DNA of 64,000 nt from Bimastos eiseni (taxonomy: Eukaryota > Annelida > Clitellata > Crassiclitellata > Lumbricidae), in assembly GCA_959347315.1 (NCBI GenBank), contig OY365810.1:17516658-17580657 (forward strand), in the 5' to 3' direction. Below, one piece after another: positions 33,007 through 44,800 of this stretch (position 1 is the stretch's first letter; every line of letters starts with the position of its first letter). The notes beneath the pieces are model-generated. The model was not told the origin of the DNA, made no database searches, and was given only the letters and a program-made list of their open reading frames with translations. Both the position numbers and the translations under genes were made by a program.

Positions 33007-36000
33007 TACGCGTGTCTGTGTGTGTAACTGGTGTGAACGTCTGTGACAATGTGCTTCCTGTGTAGTTCATTGCATCTTATTCTTCACAAATTGTTGACAG
33101 TGTGTTGTTATCCCATTTGAAGCTACATTTAGCTTACTTTTGCAGTTGCTGGGATAATTGAGCAACCATGTCTAGAAGGCCAAAGAGCACTTGCGTCGTG
33201 TTGCGTAATAAGATCGATATGCTAAAGGAAGTTGTAACATGGTCCATCACAGCAACTCCGTCGTTCGCATAAGACTTGCTTCATGACTGGTAAACGACGT
33301 AACGAACGGAAGACGGGTTATTTAGAGCTAATTCAATATCGATTCCGCCCAAAGCGTCGGAAGGGTGACAATGAAAGGCCCACGGATCAACAATGCAACT
33401 GTTTTATTGTCTCGTGAACGTGCATTGTACGAACTAAATCTGCGTCAGCTGATCGGTCGTTGGCAATAACACAAATAGATCCGGTTAAGCAGGCCCACGT
33501 CTGTTATGAAGGTGATAGCATCACCCCAACTGAGAAGAAGGGTGAGGTGGTAGGATCACCCCAACTGAGAAGAAGGGTGAGGTGGTAGGGTCACCCCAAC
33601 TGAGACGAAGAGTGAGGTGGTAGGATCACCCCAACTGAGAAGAAGGGTGAGGTGGTAAGGTCACCAGAACTTAGAAGAAGGGTGAGGTGGTAGGATCACC
33701 CCAGCTGAGACGAAGGGTGAGGTGGAAGGATCAACCACAACTGAGGATCACCCCAACTTAGAATAAGGGCGCGGTGGTAAGATCACCACAACTGAGAAGA
33801 AGGGTGTGGTGGTATGGTCACCCCAACTGAGACGAAGTGTGAGGTGGTAGGGTCACCCCAACTGAAAAGAAGGGTGAGGTGGTAATGTCACTACAACTGA
33901 GAAGAAGGGTAAGGTGATAGGATCACCCCAACTGAGAAGAAACGTGAGGTGGTAATGTCACCCCAACTGAGAAGAAGGGTGAGGTGGTAGGATCACCCCA
34001 AATGAGAAGGATGAGGTGGTAGGTCACCCCCACTGAGACGAAAGGTGAGGTGGCAGGGTCACCTCAACTGAGAAGAAGGATGAGGTGGTAGGATCAACAC
34101 AACTGAGAAGAAGGATGAGGTGGTAAGGTCACCCCAACTGAGACGAAAGGTGAGGTGGTAGGATCACCCCAACTGAGGATCACCCCTACTTAGAATAATG
34201 GCATGGTGGTAAGATCACCACAACTGAGAAGAAGGGTGTGGTGGTATGGTCACCCCAACTGAGAAGAAGTGTGAGGTGGTAGGGTCACCCCAACTGAAAA
34301 GAAGGGTGAGGTGGTAATGTCACTCCAACTGAGAAGAAGGGTAAGGTGGTAGGATCAACCACAACTGAGAAGAAGGGTAAGGTGGTTGGATCACTCCAAC
34401 TGATAAGAAGGGTGAGGTGGTAGGGTCACCCCAACTGACACGAGGGGTGAGGTGGTAGGATCATCCACAACTGAAAAGAAGGGTGAGGTGGTAATGCCAC
34501 TCCAACTGAGAAGAAGGATGAGGTGGTAGGATCAACCACAACTGAGAAGAAGGGTAAGGTGGTTGGATCACTCCAACTGACACGAGGGGTGAGGTGGTAG
34601 GATCATCCACAACTGAGAAGAAGGGTGAGGTGGTAGGATCACCCCAACTGAGGATCACCCTAACTGAGAAGAAGGATGAGGTGGTAGTGTCACCCCAACT
34701 GAGACGATGGATGAGGTGGTAGGGTCACCTCAACTGAGGCGAATGGTAAAATGGTAGGATCACCCCAACTGAGAAGAAGGGTGAAGTGGCAGGGTCACCT
34801 CAACTGAGACGAAGGGTAAGGTGGTAAGGTCACCCCAACTGAGACGAAGGATGAGATGGTAAGTCACCCCAACTGAGACGAAAGGTGAGGTGGCAGGGTC
34901 ACCTCAACTGAGACGAAGGGTAAGGTGGTTGGATCACCCCAACTGAGAAGAAGGGTGAGGTGGTAGGATCACCCCAACTTAGAAGAAGGGTGATTTGGTA
35001 GGATCACCCTAACTTAGAAGAAGGGTGAGGTGGTAAGGATCACCCCAACTTAGAAGAATGGCGTAGGATGAACCCATTAAACTCGGCACACACGGCTATT
35101 TCAGTATCTGTTGGCCTTCTGATACGTACTGTAGTCTATTCTTCGTTGGATTTAATTCTAGTTCCTTTGCTTGACTTGGCCGAATCCAAATACTCCACAT
35201 GAAATCCCGTTGTTAGCCCCGCAAGATCAATAGCGTGTCCTGATATACAGGTATTGGTATTCAGTTGAACTGTGCACACATTCATTAAGGAGAACGGAGA
35301 GAGTCATGCGGAATGTAATGAGGAGGCAGTTGGTCAACCCAGAAGACAAACTGAGAGTTTAGAATAACAAGCGTTTCAAGTTAACTTGTCTTTCGCCTGT
35401 CTTTTATCAAGGTCTAATATACGTGGAATCTTGAATGAGAGACTGGTAGATCGAGCGACCATTGTTTGCATTGACTTAATATGAAACGAATCGCTTTGTG
35501 ATGACATTCGAGTGGCAATCGAACAAATTAAGAGACATTTTCAGCCAATATGATATTGCGCCTCATTGATCTAGCTATAGATATTTGTCAGAGGTTGTTA
35601 ACTTAAAGACGACGTTATATAAATGCCCGTCATAAGTATGAATCTGTACCATCTTCCTTTGTCCTGGCGTATACGTGGTTGCTTTCGGCGCCCTCTGTCA
35701 GCAGGTAGTAGGGTCTGAGGGAAATCCTATACCACGTGTTCTCCTCCAGATGGTTGAGCACATGGGTTCTTGCGTCTCCATTTTGTACGGTCTGGATGGC
35801 TGGTGGATAGCTGTGAATGTCGCAGTTCGGTTCAGGACCACTCTCCTCCTCATTCTCCTCCTCCGATGACCTTGAGATGACACAGTAGTTGATGTGGAAG
35901 CCCTCAATGGCACGCGGGTTCTTGCGGACATCCCATCGCAGCTGCATCGAAGTAGATCCAATGGCCTCTGGTGGACCCAGGTGGACGACCGGCGCTAACC

Positions 36001-39000
36001 CTCCTGTTCCTCCTCCTCCTGCCCCTCCGTGGGGACCGGTGGGGTGACTCATCGGCTGCTGCTTCGAAAGGGAGATGATGGAGTTCTGGTCAGGTGACAG
36101 AACAACAGCAGCACCACTCTGCGACGACGTCGGCTTCTGGCTGAACCCAACTACAAACATCAAAATCAACCAATCAATCAATCGATTGATCAATAAACCA
36201 ATCAATCAAAAACACTTTTTGTAGCGCCCTTTTAGGCAATCTGCTCATCATAATTATATGTAATATGTAGAACCAATTGAATTCATTTATTCATTCATTA
36301 GGACAATTTATATAGAGTCCCTTCAGGCATAAATTTTAATAAGAGGTGCTCCTGACTCAGTCCCGACTGAAAGGAACGGAATCCAACTATAATGAAAGTA
36401 ATAAGTTTGGTCACAAATCATAGTATTTCCTGATCCTACTTTTAGCTTTGCTGTCCTGGTGGCATCGTATTCGCACCCATCTGCGCCCTTTGTCTTTTGT
36501 CCCAAGACACGTACAGTACTTTTTCCGGTCATTAATATTAATGACGATTTGCTGGCTGTGTCTTGGTGCTGGTTGTACGATGCTGGATCAGTGGGACGAG
36601 GAAACACATTGCTGTGTGAGCATCGTTGTACTAATGGATAATCTGATCCATCTAAGTCATCCAATGGTCTAGCACATGAACTTTACATTAGATGGACGTA
36701 GAAATTTTGCATAAGATGGGTGTAGAAATTTTTTCTTAAGATGAGTGTAAAAATCCTTACATAAGATGAGTGTAGAAATCCTTACATATGATGGGTGCAG
36801 AAATCTTTACATAAGATGAGTGTAGAAATCTGTACAAAAGATCGGTGTAGAAATCCTTACATAAGATGAGTGTAGAAATCTGTACAAAAGATGGGTGTAG
36901 AAATCCATACATAAGATGGGTGTAGAAATCCTTACATAAGATGAGAGTAGAAATCCTTACATAAGATGGGTGTAGAAATCCTTACATAAGATGAGTGTAG
37001 AAATCTGTACAAAAGATGGGTGTAGAAATCCATACATAAGATGGGTGTAGAAATCCTTACATAAGATGAGTGTAGAAATCTTTGCGTAAGATGAGTGTAG
37101 AAATCCTTACATAAGATGAGTGTAGAAATCCTTACAAAAGATGAGTGTAGAAATCTTTGCGTAAGATGAGTGTAGAAATCCTTACATAAGATGAGTGTAG
37201 AAATCTTTGCGTAAGATGAGTGTAGAAATCCTTACAGAACATGGGTGTACAAATCCTCACATAAGATGGGTGTAGAAATCCTTGCATGAGATGGGTGCAA
37301 AAATCTTTACATGGTGTAGAAAGAGCTTCAGTCAAAAGACCTCTGGGACCATGCTGCCTATATGCGAAGCTATTGTGTAAGACCCACAAGATTACAACGA
37401 CAATATGTTCCCTTAACCATCTTCAGAATATACGGTAACCTGACATATAAACGCGTTTTAGAAATAAATCGGCTCAAAACATATCGCTTCGTAGAAATAA
37501 AAGCACCAATCCATATTTGCAGCCAAATGAATTGTGAACTGTACGATACCTTTAGTTCTGATAGTATTTGTGACTGGACTTGGAAGACTGAGTCCCTGGG
37601 AGTTCTGAGCTCTGACTAGAAACCTATAGACTGTGTCCGGCCTCAGACCTCGCACGATGTAAGATGGTTCCCGAATGCGATCAGAATCCACCGTCCAACC
37701 CTAAAATAACATCAAACAAACAAACAATGAACTCACAATAAGTCACACAATGCATGACTAACGTAACACAATAGCAGTATCATCTTCTTCTGTATTGTCA
37801 CTCTTCAACTCCGATTGACATGGTAAGGATATAAACCAGTTACGTCAGTTCCGCACTGTTTCTGACTGTTGCCCGCTCGCTAACTCCAGACGCCGCAGCA
37901 ACCCTTGTCCACGCCTTCATCGCAGTCCGACAAGATTATTGTTTTTAGTCTACGCAGGCCTTCCAGGTGAGCGGTGGCGGTGCCTGGACCGGGTCCTGTG
38001 TTCTGATGTACCGGCACTGAAATTTGGCCATGTCTCCGGTTACGTACTGGATGTGCTCCACTGGCTCCCCCTCCAACAGCGAATCTCATACCGTGTCATC
38101 TCTTCGGCATGGCGGTCCTTGCTGGGACTCGCCTCTGCTTATCGCAATCTCTGCTACTCTACTTTGAGTGCACTGACTCGCCGCTCTCTCCGCTCTACTG
38201 AGCGAGGCCTACTCATTGTCTCATTGCCCCATTTGCCCATACAACTACTAAATAAAAGCGTGCCTTTTCAGTGGACGGCCCCTCGCTCTGGAACACGCAC
38301 TCGTTGGTGTTGCGGTTGTCACCAAGGGCTCAGACTCTTTTTATACTCGCCTTAAAACTGTTATTTTTAGGGCCGGAAGCGCTCCTGAGTAGTAACCCAA
38401 AGGGGCGCTATATAAATTTCGTAATGAATGAATTTTAAAATGCGATAGATTTATCTCTCGGTTACAATTGTCAGTCAAAATATTATTTTCGTCGTTGATA
38501 GGTTCGTTCGCATATTTCGAACTTGAAGAACTGTTGTCATGAAAATATGTTTGTCAGGTATTACGAGTAGAAAAAAAGACCTTGTCTAAGCTCGAATTTA
38601 CGTTACGATGCAAATTGGATGAGTTTATAGGTGATAAGATAATTCGAAGGCGATGTGAAGGTCAGGTAGAGACGACGATGACGACCTCTCCTGTCTCATG
38701 GCTGAAGTATTCGACGGTGAAGGCGGACACAGGCGACGCTCCGTTGTTTGGGTTTGGCTTCCACGCCAACCGGACGCTCGTCTCCCGCACCTCAGACATC
38801 ACTGGCCGCGATGGAGGACCCGGATAGGTCGATGGATCAGGAGTCCGGCGGAAGATGATGGAAGGGTCCGTGGGAGCCTCAACGGACAGCGATCCGCTCC
38901 AGGCTGTCTCACCTGTCTCACTGATTGCTTTACAGGTGTACCATCCGGTGTCTGTACGTCGCAGCTCTACAAGAGAACAACGCTGAACAATTGGCAAAAC

Positions 39001-41834
39001 TAGATTAAGCCATATTGTCTGATGACATTGTTTCTTAGTGTAAATATATTCTCAACTTATACAGAGTTACATTTAGTAAATTGTTTTGATGTTTTATGTT
39101 TGATGTTTTGATGTTTGATGTTTTGTGTAGCTACAACACTGTCGCGATGTCATTGCACCTGATCAACACTCGTGTCTCAAAAATTCACGTTCTCAGCATA
39201 TTCCCAATCAACATTCTTCGTTGCTCGTGAAACTGAGTTTGCATAACATACCTGTCCTGTACGATCATCGCAACAACGTTAGACTTCAGTCTGAATGAAT
39301 TGCATTTGGATTCTACAGAGTCTAACCATGAATCTGAAGAGTTCCGGAGTCGAGAAGAACAAATCTCGATTCGCTGAGAGGAAGGATGCGGTTGTTCTTG
39401 AACCAGCGAATGGCCGGAGGGGGGTCACCAGATGCTGAGCACTGGAGCGTCGCGAGGCTGTTGATCGGCAAAGTCTGATTCTGTGGACCATGAAAGATAA
39501 TCGGAGGCGGACGAGAGTCGACGTCTAACGACCAAAGACAGAACAAAGGAACCAGTCACTCTCGCGTCTTATGTCTGCTATTCATTGCATCATCATGACA
39601 TCATGGCATCCGGTCTTTTATGTGCATCAATAGACAAAGATAAACGGTTTACCTGGTCTCATCTACACAGGATTCAGTTTCAAAGCGGATCGTTAGCTCG
39701 TTCGTATTTTCTATATTGTGCGATTTGCTAACCTTTTCTGACTTTGTGGGGAATATTTCTTAGACACCGTAACATGTATAATACGAGAAACCACTGAGTA
39801 TGCAAAGAGGATGAGGAGGGGAGTAGAACGAGAAGGGGAGGAGAAAGAAGAGGAAGAGGAGGAGGAGGAAGAAAAAGAGGAGGAGGAGGAGGAAGAGGCG
39901 ACTGACCTTTGACGTCTAGCCGTGCCTTGGCCACTGCGGTGCCTGCGATGCTCTGCGCCTGACAGACGTAGACTCCTGCGTCTGTCTTCTGAACGCCTTC
40001 GATGACCATCGTTGCATCTTGTTTGATCGAATGTCGATCGTAACTCTCGCCAGGAAACATTAGACTCTGCAACAGGTCAACCAATCATTACATCCCTAGC
40101 AACGACACAAAGAGAAAAACAGCGAGGCAAAATGTCTGTTTGATATCCTTGATACAATTGCGAAAGTGTATGGAGTGCATCATCCAAAGGGGTCATCAAG
40201 TACAGTGAACCATAAAGAAGAATTTGCTACAGATTACAAATAACAAACACAGTGTATACAACAAGTTCTGACAACTTTATGGGGGTCAATAGTTACAGAT
40301 GAAAACCCAACTGGAAAACAAGTCTTGGAAGCAGGGCCATCCCTCCAGGTGATGAGTAGGTCCATAGGTGTTTCTTCTTATTTATTATTAATGATAATAA
40401 CTCATCAAAGAGTGGTAAGAACCTAATTAGCAAACGCTGTTATAAAGAATCAGTATCAACGCCAGATTCGCACAAAAATAAAGAAAGACAGTATGGACCA
40501 TCGTTGATCGATCAAATAATCTGGCAATTTGATTTTTATATTTATTCGGTCAGAAAAGAACGCAATTCATTCGGAATAACTTTTCATGCTTCATGCAACA
40601 CAGGAGTCATGATCACAAATGATGCAAAGTGTCATGCAGAAAAATAGAGAAGAATAGCAATGGGAAAGATATTTCTTGTAAAAGAAAGAGATTAACGAGA
40701 TGAAAGCTAAATAAAAATCTAAAGAAACGAACAATAAAGTCTATGATAGAAATTAGGGAGTATGATATTACACGCATCGGAAACATGGAAAACGAGGAAG
40801 GAAGGCATCAAAAGATTTTGGAGACCTTTGAGATGTGGTTATAGCGAAGGATGGAGAGAGTCTGCTTGAGGGAATTCAGGACAAATGAGGAGATGCTACA
40901 AAATGGTGGACGAAAAATCCCTGGTAGGAATAATTAGAATCCAACAGAGAAAATTGTTGGGCAACATAATTAGGGGAGACTTCTTCATAAGAACTATTAT
41001 TTGAGAAGAATGGAGGGGCAAAGGACAAGAGGGAGACCGAGAATAATGTCATTAGACCGGATGATGAAGGAGGGTTACTTGGACGTACGAATCTGCCTAT
41101 ATATAGGAGGGTAAAGAACCAAACGAAAAAGAGAGTTAAAGAGGATTGTAAACCACAGGGATATGCAATGGAGGTGAATAGTAATTGTAGAATACTGAAG
41201 GTCATTGTTTGTAGTGTGTATATATATATGTATATATGTATATATGTATATATGTATAAGCCTATTTGACTTATTACACGAATTCCTTGGTTTGATAAAT
41301 CATTCACTGCTCAACTTTTACTATGCGTTGTCTGTTTGTTGATGTGTTCCGTGGTTGCAACCATCGATTATGCGGCCAGTAATATATATATATATACATA
41401 TATTATATATTAAACATAAGAGTATATGGAAGAATATATATATATGATGGAGACATAGAGAGAAACAGAGAAACTGAGAGAGATACAGAGCGAAAGAGAA
41501 GGAGGGAGAGGACACTGAAGCAAAAGACTTTATAATGGGGATGTGGGGGGAGGGTGAAGAGGTTCTGAGAGGACCGCCGTAGATTATGTTGGCGTCTGTT
41601 CTAATTTGCGGAACAAAACAATGCATTAAATCAGAACAATGCATATACGTCAGCTCCATCTGCGGTCGGATGCCTGGATTTGACACCATTTCTCCTGTTC
41701 ATATATGACGGTGATATTGCTTGTGATAGGAGTGAATTGAATGCGATGCTGTCGTAAAAGATAGTTATGTCTGGATTTGACTATATATAATTTCCTTTGC
41801 TTATGACGACGACGATGACGATGACGATGATGAC

Positions 41835-41868
<34 letters not shown>

Positions 41869-44800
41869 TTGATGATAGTGATGAAGACGATGACGATGAT
41901 GATGACGGTGACGATAACGGTGACGATAATGATTCTAATGATTTATCTGCCCGAAAGCAGACCCATTGGCTTTTATATAATCTGAGGTTGAGAGAATAGA
42001 TTTCCAGTTGCCTTCATCACAGACAATAATCGTATGTGAATAAAACGAATTATGCAAGTATTCCATCATCAAAGGCTCCAAGAACAAGGCATAATTTTTC
42101 TCGCCTCAAAAGTGAATTTCACAATAGATGAATAATTTTTCCCGCCAAGTTACAAACGTTTTTTGTGAATGAGCAACTTGTACAGGGTCGCGACGCGGAG
42201 GTTATGGTAGATTCGTACCACGGTATACCTGCGACCCTACGGTAACAAGGTGCAGAACACACCCTATAGGCTATAGGAGGGGGATATTGATTGTGATAGG
42301 AGTGAAGTGAATGATAATGTTGGTGTAAATGTTGATGCCGTGGTTGCTGCCATGAATCTTGCATCGTCTTCGTAATGCTCGATACGTGATATGTAAATGA
42401 AAGGAGAAAGGAGAAAAGCGTTGCCACAGCCTACGAGAAGAACTATTAGATGGATGGTCATTTGACGGAGCAACATCTGTCTGTGTCGCCCTGTTCCACG
42501 TAGAAAACATGGAACCGAGTACACGACAGTGCTACGCAGACAGACACAGAGACAGACACAGGGACAGAGACTGATAGACAGAAATACCAGAAAAAGACCG
42601 AGAGGAACGTTGAAAAGGAAACAGACAGACACGCGGTGCAAGAGTATGTCTGCGAGAGAGAGACAGACAGACAGATACAGAGACAGAATGGCAGAGACAG
42701 AGTTAAGGCCACCTTGTTGCACGCAGAGAACACGGAACCGAGTTCACGACAAAATGGATTAAAAACTTTCGAAAGAGAAGTAAGAGGAGAAACGATAGAC
42801 AGACGCAGTTAAAGATTCTCTCTCCTCCGCATCCGCTATCTTTCCTCTCTGTCAATCTGGCTCAAGTGTGAGGCAGATTGTGTAGACAAACTGTTTCAGA
42901 TAGAGAGAAATAGGAGAGAGAAATAGGAGAGAGAAATAGGAGAGAGAAATAGGAGAGAGAAATAGGAGAGAGATATAGGAGAGAGAAATAGGAGAGAGAA
43001 ATAGGAGAGAGAAATAGGAGAGAGAAATAGGAGAGAGAAATAGGAGACAGAAATAGGAGAGAGAAATAGGAGAGAGAAATAGGAGAGAGAAATAGGAGAG
43101 AGAAATAGGAGAGAGAAATAGGAGAGAGAAATAGGAGAGAGAAATAGGAGAGAGAAATAGGAGAGAGAAATAGGAGAGAGAAATAGGAGAGAGAAATAGG
43201 AGAGAGATATAGGAGAGAGATATAGGAGAGAGAAATAGGAGAGAGAAATAGGAGAGAGAAATAGGAGAGAGAAATAGGAGAGAGAAATAGGAGAGAGAAA
43301 TAGGAGAGAGAAATAGGAGAGAGAAATAGGAGAGAGAAATAGGAGAGAGAAATAGGAGAGAGAAATAGGAGAGAGAAATAGGAGAGAGAAATAGGAGAGA
43401 GATATAGGAGAGAGACAGAGCCAGAGAGACAGAGCCAGAGAGACAGAGCCAGAGAGACAGAGCCAGAGAGACAGAGCCAGAGAGACAGAGCCAGAGAGAC
43501 AGAGCGAGTTGACATCGCTCAACCTACCTCCATCCTTTTGCTGCTCTGTGTCGTCTCAAACGTCGGGTGAGCTACAATCGAAGACGACTTTGGTTGACAT
43601 TAACAAGTATTATTGTGTGGCTGAAGGTCGCTTATTTCTTCGTCGATCCCACATTCGATAGATATAGAGATAGATATAGACTGTGAGATACAAAGCCAGG
43701 AAGATGACATGGCCCAACCTACCTGGCTGTTTTCTCTTTTCCAGAAGATGGCTGGTACAGGGTTCCCGCTGGCCTCGCATTCGAAGGAGACGCATCGACC
43801 GACCCCAACCCATTTGTTGCTCGGTGTCGTCACAAAAATCGGCTGAGCTACAAACGAAGAAGACGACGACGACGATGAAGAATTCGGTTGACACTAACAG
43901 AGGCATATCGTGTGGTCAAAGTTCTTTTTTCCTTCGTCATGAGAGTAGTTGTTCGATTCCATAAGAACTTTGATTATATATGACGATAAGTATGGTGATG
44001 TAGCAGGAGTAACGAAGTCCACGATACCAGCGACGTTCAACAACACAACCCCCAGTATACACCAAAAACTATACCCTACCAAACTACACCCCACCCACTA
44101 CACCCCACCCACAACACCATTACCCACTAGGCTACTACACACCACCCATCACTCCCACCCACTCACTACACCCCAACCATTAACACACCAACCCGTGTAA
44201 TAGCTTCCGTTGCGATGCATGAACAAACATTTCGTGGTCGAGGTAACTTACGTCCATCTTCACTTATGCGTGTTACTGTGTATATATAAGTGCTTTGAGA
44301 CGATGATCATTCTAGGAAGCTCTCTTGACGACGCGTTCATTGATGCATAGATGTATTATACCGACTATGTATCATATGAGAGGTCTGGCATACATTTGTT
44401 GTTCACGTGGGATGCGTGGAGTGCATTGCATGACTTACATCGTACATTCAGACGCACTTCCGCTTCCTGCCAACCAACCGAGTTTTCCACCCGACAGACG
44501 TAGATGCCCTCGTCTTGAACTTTGACCTTCTTGATTCTTAGCGTTCGGTCGTCTAAGACACGAGATCTACACAGAGAGAAGGAGTTATGCGTTAAGACAA
44601 AGAGAGTGATAATTGACAGCCATGGAGTGATTGACAGCCATGGAGTGATTGACACTCATGGAGTGATTGACAGCCATGGAGCGATTGACAGTCAGGGATT
44701 TATGGACAGCCACGTAGGTATACATACGAAAGCCGAATTCAACAAAAAAAACAAAACATATGCAAGTTGTCCTTCACCAAAGGCTCCGAGACACACGATG

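Larger units (their letters stand above)
32211..35649 (-). other. ROBO intron between FN3-2 and FN3-3
   Basis: It contains a (GA)n/(GT)n tract at 32910-33004, the large 35-bp minisatellite at 33510-35060, and otherwise unassigned sequence. The donor GATG|GTACAG is weak, but the frame and the homology across the junction hold. Confidence 0.75.

Noticed and set aside
33165..33260. Possible start of a Tigger/pogo-type DNA-binding domain ([21 protein letters not shown])
   Set aside because: The similarity is limited to a short helix-rich stretch, the frame stops soon after, and no terminal repeats or TA duplication were found.
42862..43522. Two 208-217 codon minus-strand frames rich in Ser, Leu and Tyr
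   Set aside because: They arise from the GAGAGAAATAG 11-bp repeat and the adjoining 14-bp repeat.
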